NCBI RefSeq assembly: GCF_042646385.1
Contig: NZ_JBHRTO010000001.1
Coordinates: 1,798,001 to 1,862,000, forward strand
Direction: 5' to 3'
From: Cypionkella sinensis
GTDB taxonomy: Bacteria; Pseudomonadota; Alphaproteobacteria; Rhodobacterales; Rhodobacteraceae
DNA: 64,000 nt
Shown one piece after another: positions 51,226-59,727 of the stretch (the stretch's first letter is position 1; every line of letters begins with the position of its first letter). The translations under genes were made by a program, and so were the position numbers. The notes beneath the pieces were generated by a model that was not told the DNA's origin, did not search any database, and saw only the letters and a program-made list of their open reading frames with translations.

Positions 51226-52284
51226 ATGAAGGCTGAGGATTTTGAAATTGAGTATTCAAAGAAAATCAAGGACTTCGAACGCCTGAGGCTTACTACACTC
51301 GGCATGATTCAGAGCATACTAAATGCAAACCTCATTGAATATTTGTCAATAGAGTCGCGCGTAAAATCATGTGAGAGCGCAATTAAAAAGAGCAATGACA
51401 AGGAATACGTTAATCCATTCAGTGACAACACAGACTTTGTAGTAATGAGGATAATTCTTTTTCTAGAACGAGATATAGACAGAACCGCAAGCCTACTTAG
51501 TTCCCTTTTTGAAATTGATTCCAAGAATAGTGTTGATAAGCGCACCAGAGAACAGGTAGACACGGTTGGGTACAGATCGCTTCACTTGGTTTGCAAACTG
51601 GGTGAAATACGAAAGAATTTACCAGAATACTCTGAAATATCAGAGCAGCCATTTGAAATACAAATTAGAACGGCACTTCAACATGCTTGGGCTGAAATCG
51701 AACATAAAAGACGGTATAAAGGTAAATTCTCGCTCCCATACGATCTGCAGCATCGACTTATGATAATTTCAGGAACACTCGAGCTTGTTGATCGAGAGTT
51801 TTCTGAAGTTGCGACCAAGGCCGATGAATATGCTAGCAATCTGATAAATAACAACGATCACACTTCTGACAGCGATGTAATTTCTGTGGTTGCGGCACAA
51901 GCTTTGTATGAAAGATATATCGAAAACTATGGAAATTCTATAAAGATAGGGGATAGCCACCCAAATCGACCACTCTCTGGCGCTATAGTCAATGAACTTA
52001 TTGAGTTTGGAATTGACAAAGTTGATAGGCTTAGAGCATTAATTGAAAGCCTCCCCCCGAATCTCATCTCGATTGCGAGATCGCTCGGCGCCTCCATGGC
52101 CGCAAACAAATTCTATAGAATCGCAATGTTCAATTCTGATTTCGATGGATATTTTGATAGAGTAAAATCAACCAAACTAATCAGCATTGATCCAGATAAT
52201 CTGAAATTACTGGAAAATTTATTCAAAAGAAACGATCTTGAGGAGTACTTAAAAACGAAAGGAGTAAAATTGACCCCCTCTTAG
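51226..52284 (+). CDS. RelA/SpoT-domain nucleotidyltransferase in an AT-rich islet
   Basis: A 352-residue protein without the HD hydrolase domain. Synthetase motifs in order: SIESRVKS (R45, K47), DNTDFVVMR (D70, R75), TVGYRSLHLV (115-121), and EIQIRTALQHAWAEIEH (144-160). All core residues seem kept, so it could transfer pyrophosphate to a nucleotide or to RNA. About 150 extra residues follow, mostly helical, with a YERYIENYG stretch (228-236). Base composition and codons (AGA, ATA, AAA) differ sharply from all neighbours, pointing to horizontal transfer; it starts 15 bases after parE with a GAGGGGGC box. The nearest known architecture is the single-chain toxSAS/CapRel type (toxin synthetase plus C-terminal control domain); a plain small alarmone synthetase is the alternative. 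Confidence 0.8.
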   Translation: MKAEDFEIEYSKKIKDFERLRLTTLGMIQSILNANLIEYLSIESRVKSCESAIKKSNDKEYVNPFSDNTDFVVMRIILFLERDIDRTASLLSSLFEIDSKNSVDKRTREQVDTVGYRSLHLVCKLGEIRKNLPEYSEISEQPFEIQIRTALQHAWAEIEHKRRYKGKFSLPYDLQHRLMIISGTLELVDREFSEVATKADEYASNLINNNDHTSDSDVISVVAAQALYERYIENYGNSIKIGDSHPNRPLSGAIVNELIEFGIDKVDRLRALIESLPPNLISIARSLGASMAANKFYRIAMFNSDFDGYFDRVKSTKLISIDPDNLKLLENLFKRNDLEEYLKTKGVKLTPS

Positions 52285-52598
52285 TCTTTTAAATATTTTT
52301 AGATACAGGGACATCATCCGCACTATACAGAGTTAACTCGCCAATTCTATATTCTCTATTCACACTTCCTTAACCACCCCTCCCCCACCCTCACCCTTGC
52401 ATTTCCCCTTAATGTATGCACATAAATGTGGGACTGGGACGAACCAAAGCGCCAAGCCAAGGACGACAGGTATCTTGCATTGGCGATTGGTGGGCGAATT
52501 TGATAACCATACGCGTGGTAGGCTGAGTTTACCCCACCGCGGTAGAACCTTAACAAACCCTTAAAACCACACCTCTAAGTCATTGATATAAAACAAAC
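52285..52598. other. AT-rich gap between the RelA/SpoT gene and the cobF terminator
   Basis: About 310 bases. The first 100 continue the AT-rich composition of the preceding gene and may be part of the same acquired segment. No ORF with a supported start was found. The last 45 bases match the sequence beyond the gcvP terminator (CCTTAAA..CACACC.TAAG.CATTGAT). Confidence 0.5.
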
Positions 52599-52621
52599 AA
52601 AAAAGGTCCCGAGTTGGGACC
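52599..52621 (-). terminator. Rho-independent terminator after cobF
   Basis: GGTCCC-GAGTT-GGGACC at 52605-52621; on the minus strand TTTTTTGTTTGTTT follows. Identical hairpin to the one ending the gcv operon. Confidence 0.9.
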
Positions 52622-52630
52622 GGCCAAATC

Positions 52631-53362
52631 CTAGCCCCGCCGCAGCAGATAGATGTCCATGATCCAGCCATGCCGCGCCCGCTCGGCTGCCCGCAGGGCC
52701 ACGATCTGCGCGCCCACTTCGGCCAGCGGCCCCTCGACGATGACCTGCTCGGCCATCCCCACATACCCCCCCCACCAGATATGCAGCCCTGCCGGGTCCA
52801 GCGCCTGAAACGAACACTCCCCGTCCAGCATCACCACCGCCGTATCGACGCCCAAAGGGAACCCCTCATCCCGCAGCCTTCGCCCGGTTGTCACCACAAA
52901 GGGCGCGCCGATCTCATTCAGGGCGATGCCATGCGCGGCTGTCAGGGCATGAATAGACGTCACCCCCGGCACCACCTGCACCCGATCCGGTGCCAGCCGT
53001 GCCGCGATCCGCAGGGTGGAATCGTACAGGCTAGGGTCGCCCCAGACCAGCAGCGCCACTTGGGCAGCATCCCCCATCGCCGCCTTCCAGACGCCTGCAA
53101 TCCGGTCGTGCCAATCCTCTACCCGGGCCTTGTAATCAAGGATGGTCTCATCCCGCACCGGCAGGTCGAACTCGACGATCCGGGTGGCGGGGTTGGTCAG
53201 GACATCGCGGCAGATCGCAAGGCGCAGTTCGGCCAGATCTGCCTTGCCCTCGCCCTTGCGGGGGATCAGGATCAGATCGGCAGCATTGATCGCCTTGATC
53301 GCTTGCAGGGTCAGATGATCCGGGTTGCCGGTGCCGATACCGATCAAGGTCAGGTCAAACAT
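52631..53362 (-). CDS. cobF: Precorrin-6A synthase (deacetylating) CobF
   Basis: SAM-dependent methyltransferase of the aerobic cobalamin route: it methylates C1 of precorrin-5 and releases the acetyl group as acetate. The 243 residues start MFDLTLIGIGTGNPDHLTLQ with GGGG upstream. Tetrapyrrole-methylase features: ADLILIPRKGEGKADLAELR, LLVWGDPSLYDST and VPGVTSIHALTAAHG. It is separated from the rest of the cob genes and follows a cbiM-like gene by 103 bases on the same strand, probably within one riboswitch-controlled transcript. Confidence 0.92.
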   Translation of the reverse strand: MFDLTLIGIGTGNPDHLTLQAIKAINAADLILIPRKGEGKADLAELRLAICRDVLTNPATRIVEFDLPVRDETILDYKARVEDWHDRIAGVWKAAMGDAAQVALLVWGDPSLYDSTLRIAARLAPDRVQVVPGVTSIHALTAAHGIALNEIGAPFVVTTGRRLRDEGFPLGVDTAVVMLDGECSFQALDPAGLHIWWGGYVGMAEQVIVEGPLAEVGAQIVALRAAERARHGWIMDIYLLRRG

Positions 53363-53379
53363 CGCAGCCCCCCAAAGCA

Positions 53380-53408
53380 AACGCGCCGACCCCAAGGACC
53401 GGCGCGTT
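53380..53408 (-). other. Intra-operon hairpin between the cbiM-like gene and cobF
   Basis: AACGCGCCG (53380-53388) pairs with CGGCGCGTT (53400-53408). On the minus strand it is followed by a weak TGCTTTGG tract, then the cobF ribosome binding site. It may attenuate read-through or protect the upstream message. Confidence 0.55.
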
Positions 53409-53465
53409 GATCTCTAAAGCCTTCTGAGCCGCGCGACCAGAGCCATCGCGGCCAGTTGAACGCCC

Positions 53466-54131
53466 TTAGGCCGTGTGCAGGCGCGGGGTGGTCAGGCTGG
53501 AGGCGCGGCCCAGTTTTGCCAGCGCCAGCACGCCCAGGTCGACCACAGGCTCGATCAGGATGACCAGCATATACGAGAAGCCAAAGCTGCCGATGGCCGC
53601 CAGATTGGCCGCGCCGAAGCCTTGGCCGTAGACCGCCCAGAACGCCACCCATGCCACGATGCCGCCCTGATAGGCGGTCGACAGCATCAGGGCCTGACGG
53701 TATTGCAGATCGACATAGGCCATTTTGGTCGGGATCACTTTGGTGGCCAGTGCTTGCAGCGCGAACAGCGGCACCAGCAGGGTGGTCAAGTTCATGCCAT
53801 ACTGCGGCACGTCTTGCGGGGCGAAGAACAGGCCTTGGATCAGCAGGCCCATCATCAGGCCAAGGGCCGCAGGGGCGGCGCCAAACACCAGAAACAGGGT
53901 CGAGCCAAGGATGAGATGCACCTCGGAGACGCCAATCGGGAAATGCGGCAGCACTTCGAAGAACACGAAAACCAGCACCGTGCAAAGCGCCACGCGTGCC
54001 GACAGGGACACCAGCCCGCGCTGCTTCAGATCGTCAAACGCCAGTTTGCCCGCATAGGCGGCAGCGGTGGCGGCGGTGGCATAGGACAACGCCAGTTTGG
54101 CCTCGGATACGAGGCCCGGTTCGATATGCAT
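53466..54131 (-). CDS. CbiM-like cobalt transport permease (orphan ECF-type S component)
   Basis: Membrane protein of 221 residues with about six helices. It starts MHIEPGLVSEAKLALSYATA; a histidine at position 2 is the hallmark of CbiM/NikM metal-binding N-termini, and the GVSEVHLILGSTLFLVFG stretch is the conserved CbiM core. The ATG has GGAG 7 bases before it, and the leader carries a cobalamin riboswitch, which supports cobalt uptake. No CbiN, CbiQ or CbiO gene is beside it, so the energising partners are elsewhere or absent. It likely shares a transcript with cobF. Confidence 0.85.
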   Translation of the reverse strand: MHIEPGLVSEAKLALSYATAATAAAYAGKLAFDDLKQRGLVSLSARVALCTVLVFVFFEVLPHFPIGVSEVHLILGSTLFLVFGAAPAALGLMMGLLIQGLFFAPQDVPQYGMNLTTLLVPLFALQALATKVIPTKMAYVDLQYRQALMLSTAYQGGIVAWVAFWAVYGQGFGAANLAAIGSFGFSYMLVILIEPVVDLGVLALAKLGRASSLTTPRLHTA

Positions 54132-54176
54132 GTTACTCTCCATCCCGTCACACCCGACGGTTTTTTGCGTTTCTTT

Positions 54177-54365
54177 GCAGGGCCGGTCTCCTGGCTCGCG
54201 GGTCGATGCGGGCTTCCGCCTTCCCAGCCTTGCGGCCAGTGGCATATTGGAAGCACGCTCTCCGCATACAGTCGCGGGGGCGGCTGGGGCTTGGGGTGCC
54301 GATTGGTCCACCCTTTCCCCATTCTCGTTTCAGTCCAGACGCTTTGCGTTTTCAGGACACCTTGC
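54177..54365 (-). promoter_or_regulatory. Cobalamin riboswitch
   Basis: Minus strand, 5' to 3': a GGGGAAAGGGTGG region, then GCCCCCGCGACTGTATGCGG, GCCACTGGCCGCAAGGCTGG, GGGAAGGCGGAAGC and the B12 box AGCCAGGAGACCGGCC at the 3' side. The order and spacing are those of the AdoCbl riboswitch class. It ends about 45 bases before the cbiM-like gene, and it should switch that gene (and cobF) off when cobalamin is plentiful. Confidence 0.95.
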
Positions 54366-54495
54366 ATGTTCACTTGGCACTGCAGCTTGGGTTTGCGCAA
54401 GCAGAAATGCGTCTTTTCGCGACCGTTGCACGACATGGGGCGCGGTCAGGGCCCGTGCCATGCGCAAGCATGAGCCATCTGGGGCAAGATGCCCC

Positions 54496-54561
54496 TTCCC
54501 CGCTGGGAATGACTTGTGGTCTTCAGCGGATTTTCCACGAAATACCACAATATGTTGTGGT
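54496..54561. repeat. Dispersed roughly 60-bp element, copy 3
   Basis: CTGGGAATGACTTGTG, 26 variable bases, then CCACAATATGTTGTGG, with the same spacing as copies at 1564 and 17615. A GGGGCA-AGA-TGCCCC hairpin lies directly to its left (54481-54495). It sits between the 3' end of cobA and the riboswitch. Confidence 0.75.
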
Positions 54562-54588
54562 GGCACGCCAAAATCGGGACCGTTTCGG

Positions 54589-55341
54589 TTAAGGTGCGGC
54601 CCCAGGGTCGTCGGCATTCTGGCCCGCAAAATCGGCCAAGGGGCCGTAGAAGATCAGCGCCGGATGTGGGCTTTGGGCGTCTTGCAAATGCGCGACGAGG
54701 CTTTCAACCGTGTGGCGGGTGATCTGTTGATCGGGGGTCGAGACGGCCTCGGCCAGCAGCGCGGGCGTCTCGGCGGGCAGGCCGTGGGCGATCAGTTTGG
54801 CGGCCAAGGCGGCGAAGGTGCGCCGGCCCATATATACCACCGTGGTCGCCATCGGATCGGCCAGAGCGGCCATGTTGGTCGTCTCGGGCAGGCCGCCGGT
54901 GACATCGGCCCCGGTGATGAACTGCACGCGGCGCGCGGTCAGGCGGCGGGTCAGCGGGATGCCGTAGGCTGCGGCAGCGGCAGAGGCCGAGGTGACACCC
55001 GGAATGATTTCGTAAGGGATGCCAGCGGCTTGCAGGGCCACGATCTCTTCTTCCAGCCGCCCGAACATGCCGCTGTCGCCGGATTTCAACCGCACCACCT
55101 TTTGCCCGGCCAAAGCGTGATCGACCAGCAGACGGCTGACATGATCTTGCTTGGGCGAGGGTCGCCCTGCCCGCTTGCCCACCGCGATCAGATCGGCTTG
55201 CGGCGCATGGCCAAGGATCGGCCCCGAGGACAGATCATCAAACAGCACCACCTCGGCGGCGGCCAAGCGCTGCACGGCCTTCACCGTCAGCAACTCCGGG
55301 TCGCCGGGGCCAGAGGATACAAAAGATACAAAACCGCTCAT
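54589..55341 (-). CDS. cobA: Uroporphyrinogen-III C-methyltransferase CobA
   Basis: SAM-dependent enzyme that makes precorrin-2 from uroporphyrinogen III, the branch point to corrins and siroheme. The 250 residues contain VSFVSSGPGDPELLTVKAVQ, VRLKSGDSGMFGRLEEE and PGVTSASAAAAAYGIPLT, plus TVVYMGRRTFAALAAK. It is a stand-alone methylase, not a CysG fusion. It overlaps cobB by 4 bases and is the last gene of cobL-E-M-B-A. Confidence 0.93.
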   Translation of the reverse strand: MSGFVSFVSSGPGDPELLTVKAVQRLAAAEVVLFDDLSSGPILGHAPQADLIAVGKRAGRPSPKQDHVSRLLVDHALAGQKVVRLKSGDSGMFGRLEEEIVALQAAGIPYEIIPGVTSASAAAAAYGIPLTRRLTARRVQFITGADVTGGLPETTNMAALADPMATTVVYMGRRTFAALAAKLIAHGLPAETPALLAEAVSTPDQQITRHTVESLVAHLQDAQSPHPALIFYGPLADFAGQNADDPGAAP

Positions 55342-56675
55342 GTCGCCTCTGCGATCAGATGAAAGAAGGTGCCAGAGGACTGACCACCACCCGGTTGCAC
55401 CCGCATGGAGCCGGTTTCAGGCACTGCTGTATCGGTGGCATCGCGGACTTCTGCAAGGGGGGCATCGGGTTGTGCTGCGATGGTGGCATAGTGAAACTCG
55501 TGGCCGCGCAGGCGCGCGCCCGCGCCATGGCCCGCAAAGGGCGCATGGGTGGCGGCGATGCGGTAGCCCAGATGCATCCGGCGCTTGGCAAAGCTGGTCT
55601 CGAGGCCCAGAAGGCCCGCCATTTCGTGGCGCAGACCCTGCGCGTCGATCAGGCCCGCGCCCATCGCCATATAGCCACCGCATTCGCCATGCACGGGTTT
55701 GGTTTCGGCAAAGGCGCGCAGTTTGGCGCGGAAATTCTGTGCCGCGGCGAGTTTGCCTGCGTGCAATTCCGGGTAGCCGCCGGGCAGCCAGCAGGCCTGC
55801 GCCGTGGGATCGGGGCCTTCGTCGGCGAGGGGGGAGAATGGCAGGATCGTGGCCCCTGCGGCGCGCCAACCGGCGAGAAGGTGCGGATAGACAAAGGAAA
55901 ACGCCGCATCGCGCGCCAAGGCGATACGCCCTGCCGGGGGGGTGATAGACAGGGGCTGCTGGGTGGGAAGGCTGCCACGGGCGGCGGCGCGCAGGGCGGC
56001 AAGGTCGAGATGTTCAGCGATGAAGGCGCCAGCCTCGGCCAGCAGGGCTTGCAGGTGTGGCTGTTCTTCGGCTTGGACCAGCCCTAAATGGCGTTCGGGC
56101 AGTGCGATGCTGGCGCGGCGCGGCAAGGCGCCCAGCACCGGAATGCCTGCGGCTTGCATCCCTACGCGCACCAAGGCTTCGTGGCGGGGTGAGGCGACGC
56201 GGTTCAAGACCACGCCCGCAAAGGGCATCTCGGGGCGCATGGCGCGAAAGCCCATCGCGACGGCAGCGGCAGATTGGGCTTGGCCCGAGACATCCAGCAC
56301 CAGAACCACCGGCCAGCCCATCATCTGCGCGACATCAGCGCTGGCCCCGGTGCCGAAAGCGCCTGGTTTGGCCACGCCATCGAACAGGCCCATCGAGCCT
56401 TCGGCAAGGATCAGATCGGCGTCTGCGGCGACCGAGGTCAGCCCGGTGATGCGATCAGGCGTCATCGCCCAACTGTCCAGATTGACCGAGGCGCGGCCCG
56501 ATGCTGCGGCGTGGAAGGCCGGGTCGATGTAGTCAGGGCCGGATTTGAACGGCTGCACGGTGATGCCCCGCGCGCGAAATGCCGCGAGCAGGCCCAGCAT
56601 CAGCGTGGTCTTGCCGGTGCCCGAGGCGGGGGCCGATATGAGCAGGCCCGGAACTTTAAGGAGGGGGGGGATCAT
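55338..56675 (-). CDS. cobB: Hydrogenobyrinic acid a,c-diamide synthase CobB
   Basis: ATP- and glutamine-dependent amidase, 445 residues. The N-terminal ATPase domain shows GLLISAPASGTGKTTLMLGL and QPFKSGPDYIDPAFH; the C-terminal glutaminase-type domain carries the nucleophile cysteine in KPVHGECGGYMAMGAG and a GHEFHYATI stretch. In the aerobic route it amidates the a and c side chains of hydrogenobyrinic acid. Start and stop overlap its neighbours by 4 bases each. Confidence 0.93.
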   Translation of the reverse strand: MIPPLLKVPGLLISAPASGTGKTTLMLGLLAAFRARGITVQPFKSGPDYIDPAFHAAASGRASVNLDSWAMTPDRITGLTSVAADADLILAEGSMGLFDGVAKPGAFGTGASADVAQMMGWPVVLVLDVSGQAQSAAAVAMGFRAMRPEMPFAGVVLNRVASPRHEALVRVGMQAAGIPVLGALPRRASIALPERHLGLVQAEEQPHLQALLAEAGAFIAEHLDLAALRAAARGSLPTQQPLSITPPAGRIALARDAAFSFVYPHLLAGWRAAGATILPFSPLADEGPDPTAQACWLPGGYPELHAGKLAAAQNFRAKLRAFAETKPVHGECGGYMAMGAGLIDAQGLRHEMAGLLGLETSFAKRRMHLGYRIAATHAPFAGHGAGARLRGHEFHYATIAAQPDAPLAEVRDATDTAVPETGSMRVQPGGGQSSGTFFHLIAEAT

Positions 56676-57454
56676 GTGGCGTCCGGGAAGCGCGGCTCGG
56701 TGCCGACGGGACGGAAGCGGCGGTCGTAGTCGCCGGCGTAAAGGCGGCTTTCCTCAAAGCCTTCGGCGGCGAGGGCGGGGCCGACGAGGATCAGCGCCGT
56801 GCGCTCCATCTCCGCGCCGATGGCGGTTTGCAGCGTGGCAAGGGTGGCGCGCACGATCCGCTCATCGGGCCATGTGGCGCGCCAGACCACGGCGACGGGG
56901 CAGTCGGGGCCGTAGTGGGGGGTGAGGTCTTTGACAACGTCTGCCAGCACATGCACCGACAGATGGATGGCCAGCGTGGCACCCGTGGCTGCAAAGGCGG
57001 GCAGGTTTTCACGCGCAGGCATGGCGGTGGCGCGGCCCGAGGTGCGGGTAAGGACCACCGATTGCGCAAGGCCCGGCAGGGTCAGTTCGGTGGCCAAGGC
57101 GGCGGCAGCGGCGGCGAAGGAGGGCACGCCGGGGGTGACGTCATAGGGGATATTCAGCGCGCGCAGGCGGCGGAGTTGCTCGCCCATCGCCGACCAGATC
57201 GACAGATCGCCGGAATGGAGGCGGGCCACATCTTGCCCTGCGGCATGGGCGGCGCTGATCTCGGCCATGATCTCGTCCAGCGACAGCGGGGCGGTGTTGA
57301 CGATGCGCGCGCCGGGGGGGCAATGGGCGAGCAGGGCTTGGGGGACCAGCGATCCGGCATACAGGCAGACCGGGCTGGCGGCGATCAGATCGCGGCCGCG
57401 CAGGGTGATCAGATCGGGCGCACCGGGGCCTGCGCCGATGAAATGGACGGTCAT
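56672..57454 (-). CDS. cobM: Precorrin-4 C(11)-methyltransferase CobM
   Basis: Tetrapyrrole methylase of 260 residues that adds the C11 methyl group to precorrin-4. Diagnostic stretches are VHFIGAGPGAPDLITLRGRD, CLYAGSLVPQALLAHCP, the ARLHSGDLSIWSAMGEQL glycine-rich loop and TPGVPSFAAAAAALATELT. The ATG overlaps the cobE stop by 4 bases. Confidence 0.95.
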   Translation of the reverse strand: MTVHFIGAGPGAPDLITLRGRDLIAASPVCLYAGSLVPQALLAHCPPGARIVNTAPLSLDEIMAEISAAHAAGQDVARLHSGDLSIWSAMGEQLRRLRALNIPYDVTPGVPSFAAAAAALATELTLPGLAQSVVLTRTSGRATAMPARENLPAFAATGATLAIHLSVHVLADVVKDLTPHYGPDCPVAVVWRATWPDERIVRATLATLQTAIGAEMERTALILVGPALAAEGFEESRLYAGDYDRRFRPVGTEPRFPDAT

Positions 57455-57813
57455 GGGATGCTCCTTTCGGCAAGGGCTGCGGTGGCGCAGCCGTCTTGCG
57501 AGGTGACACGCGGCCCGAGCAGCCGCGCGCGGGGGCCAGCGGCGGCGAGTGCTGCGGCTTCGGCAAGGCTGCCGGTGCCGTAGCGGGCTTGCACGCGGGG
57601 CGATTGGGTGAGGGTGGGTTGATTTGTCAGCTTGGCCAAGGGGATGGCGTGCAGGGGCAGCGCCAGATCGGCAGCAAGGGCGCGCAGGACAGGGGCGTCG
57701 GCCTTGTCGGCAGCGGTGGCCAAGGCCCGCGGATGGCCGCCTGCCCGCGCCAAGGCATCGCGCAGGCTGTCGATGCTGGCATCTTTGCGAAAACCCAAAC
57801 CTGCGACGATCAT
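57451..57813 (-). CDS. cobE: Cobalamin biosynthesis protein CobE (CbiG C-terminal-like)
   Basis: A 120-residue protein corresponding to the C-terminal domain of CbiG: MIVAGLGFRKDASIDSLRDA, LATAADKADAPVLRALAADL and a SVAEAAALAAAG-like helix near the end. CobE is required in aerobic cobalamin synthesis, but its exact step is not settled. It is coupled to cobL upstream and cobM downstream by 4-base overlaps. Confidence 0.9.
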   Translation of the reverse strand: MIVAGLGFRKDASIDSLRDALARAGGHPRALATAADKADAPVLRALAADLALPLHAIPLAKLTNQPTLTQSPRVQARYGTGSLAEAAALAAAGPRARLLGPRVTSQDGCATAALAERSIP

Positions 57814-58988
57814 CGGGTGACACTCCACTGCACCACCGGGCGGGCGGCATCCCAGCCGCGCATCCGGCCCAAGGGGGCGGCTTGCGCAAGGTCTATGCGG
57901 AGCAGGCTGCCGCCGCGCGTGGCGTGTTGCTGGGCGAGCAGGCTTTCGGTTTCCAAGGTCACGCCATTGGCCACTAGCCGGGTGCCTGCGGGCAGGATTT
58001 CCCAAAGTTGGTCGATCAGCGCGGCATTGCCACCGCCGCCGATGAACACCGCATCGGGGGCGGGGTACGCGGCCAAGGCTTGCGCTGCGGGGCCTTCGAT
58101 GCAGGTCAGGCGGTGATCGACGCCGAAAGCTGCCGCATTGGCGCGGATGTTCACAGCGCGGTCCGCGCGCAACTCGAACGCCACGGCCCGCCCGCCCGCA
58201 AGGCACCATTCGACCGAGATCGAGCCCGAGCCTGCGCCGATGTCCCACAGCACTTCGCCCGCGCGCGGGGCCAAGGCGGACAGCGTCAGCGCGCGCACCG
58301 GGCGTTTGGTGATCTGGCCGTCGCTGGCGAACAGGGCATCATCTAGGCCGCTTGCGCGCGACAGGCCCTGCCCTGCGGTAATCTCGACAGCCACGGCCAC
58401 TGGGGCCGCGACATCGCTCAGATCAAAACCCGCTGCCGATGTTTGCCGGATGCGCTGGCGTGCGCCGCCCAAAGCCTGCATCACCCACAGATCGGCGGCA
58501 AAGCCTTGCGCTGTCAGCCATGCGGCCAGTTCCTTGGGCGCATCGCCGTCGCGGAGCAGGCAAATCGCGCGATGGCCTTTGTGCAGCACCGGGCGCAGGC
58601 GGGGATAGGGGGCGGCGTGCAGGCCGTGACAGGTGATCTCCTCCATCCGCCAGCCCAAGGCTGCGGCGGCGATCTGGAAGGTGGACGCCATTGGAAACAC
58701 GCGCCATTCATCGCGCGCCAGATGCGCGGTCAGGCTGCTGCCTGCGCCGAACCAGAACGGATCGCCCGAGGCCAGCACGACCACTTTCTGCCCACGACAG
58801 GCCAGCACGGGTGCGACCGAAAACGGCACCGGCCACGCGCGGCCACGGTCGCCCGCGCCCACCAATTCAAGATGACGCGGCCCGCCAAAGATGATTTCCG
58901 CCGCAGCAATCGCAGCGCGGCTTGCATCCGGCAGGCCGGACAGGCCATCTTCCCCCAGACCAATGATCGTGACCCAAGGTTCAGACAT
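57810..58988 (-). CDS. cobL: Precorrin-6Y C5,15-methyltransferase (decarboxylating) CobL
   Basis: Bifunctional methylase of about 392 residues. The N-terminal half (CbiE-like; WVTIIGLGEDGLSGLPDASR, VVLASGDPFWFGAG) methylates one position. The C-terminal half (CbiT-like; LTLSALAPRAGEVLWDIGAG, then SGSISVEWCLAG) is a Rossmann-type methyltransferase that also decarboxylates. The preferred ATG is at MSEPWVTI; its complement overlaps the cobK start codon on the other strand. An in-frame ATG three codons earlier is possible. It is the first gene of cobL-E-M-B-A. Confidence 0.93.
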   Translation of the reverse strand: MSEPWVTIIGLGEDGLSGLPDASRAAIAAAEIIFGGPRHLELVGAGDRGRAWPVPFSVAPVLACRGQKVVVLASGDPFWFGAGSSLTAHLARDEWRVFPMASTFQIAAAALGWRMEEITCHGLHAAPYPRLRPVLHKGHRAICLLRDGDAPKELAAWLTAQGFAADLWVMQALGGARQRIRQTSAAGFDLSDVAAPVAVAVEITAGQGLSRASGLDDALFASDGQITKRPVRALTLSALAPRAGEVLWDIGAGSGSISVEWCLAGGRAVAFELRADRAVNIRANAAAFGVDHRLTCIEGPAAQALAAYPAPDAVFIGGGGNAALIDQLWEILPAGTRLVANGVTLETESLLAQQHATRGGSLLRIDLAQAAPLGRMRGWDAARPVVQWSVTR

Positions 58989-59727
58989 GACTCGCATTCT
59001 TCTGCTGGGCGGCACCACCGAGGCCAGTCTTTTGGCCCGCGCCTTGGCCGAGGCGGGCAGGAATGCGGTGTTTTCCTATGCCGGTCGCACCGATGCCCCG
59101 GTGGCACAGCCCTTGCCCACGCGGGTGGGCGGTTTTGGCGGCATTGGCGGCCTGGTGGACTATCTGCGCGCCGAAAATATTGGGGCCGTGGTCGATGCCA
59201 CCCATCCCTTTGCCGCGCAGATGAGCCGCAATGCCATTGCGGCCTGTGCAGAGGCGGGCGTGCCGCTGATCGGGTTGGAGCGTGCAGCTTGGACGGCTGA
59301 GGCGGGCGATGATTGGCGCCATGTGCCCAGCATCGACGCGGCGGTCAGCGCCCTGCCCGACGTGCCCGCGCGGGTGTTTCTGGCGATCGGCAAGCAGAAC
59401 CTGAGCGGCTTTGCCGCGAAGCCCCACCACTATCTGCTGCGGCTGGTCGATGCGCCCGCAAGCCCGCCGCTGCCCGATTGCACCGTGGTTCTGGCGCGTG
59501 GACCGTTTGAGGTGGAAGGCGACAAGGCCTTGATGGTCCAGCACAAAATCAGCCATATCGTCGCCAAGAACGCAGGCGGCTCGGGGGCCGAGGCCAAGCT
59601 GATCGCGGCGCGTGCCTTGCGGATTCCGGTGGTGTTGATTGACCGCCCTGCCCTGCCCGCGCGGCGCGTGGTGGCATCGGTGGCCGAGGTGATGGACTGG
59701 CTGCGTCATGCCGACCTTGGGGTGTAG
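58987..59727 (+). CDS. cobK: Precorrin-6A reductase CobK
   Basis: NADPH-dependent reductase of 246 residues that converts precorrin-6A to dihydroprecorrin-6A. Features: ILLLGGTTEASLLARALAEA, DATHPFAAQMSRNA, and KNAGGSGAEAKLIAARAL in the C-terminal half. It is the only plus-strand gene of the cob cluster: the start codon overlaps that of cobL on the opposite strand and its 3' end overlaps cobJ by 22 bases. AAGG 8 bases upstream serves as ribosome binding site. Confidence 0.93.
   Translation: MTRILLLGGTTEASLLARALAEAGRNAVFSYAGRTDAPVAQPLPTRVGGFGGIGGLVDYLRAENIGAVVDATHPFAAQMSRNAIAACAEAGVPLIGLERAAWTAEAGDDWRHVPSIDAAVSALPDVPARVFLAIGKQNLSGFAAKPHHYLLRLVDAPASPPLPDCTVVLARGPFEVEGDKALMVQHKISHIVAKNAGGSGAEAKLIAARALRIPVVLIDRPALPARRVVASVAEVMDWLRHADLGV

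Noticed and set aside
51226..52600. A complete mobile element or prophage remnant around the RelA/SpoT gene
   Set aside because: No integrase, transposase, terminal repeats or attachment-site duplication could be seen; only one gene and an AT-rich tail are present.
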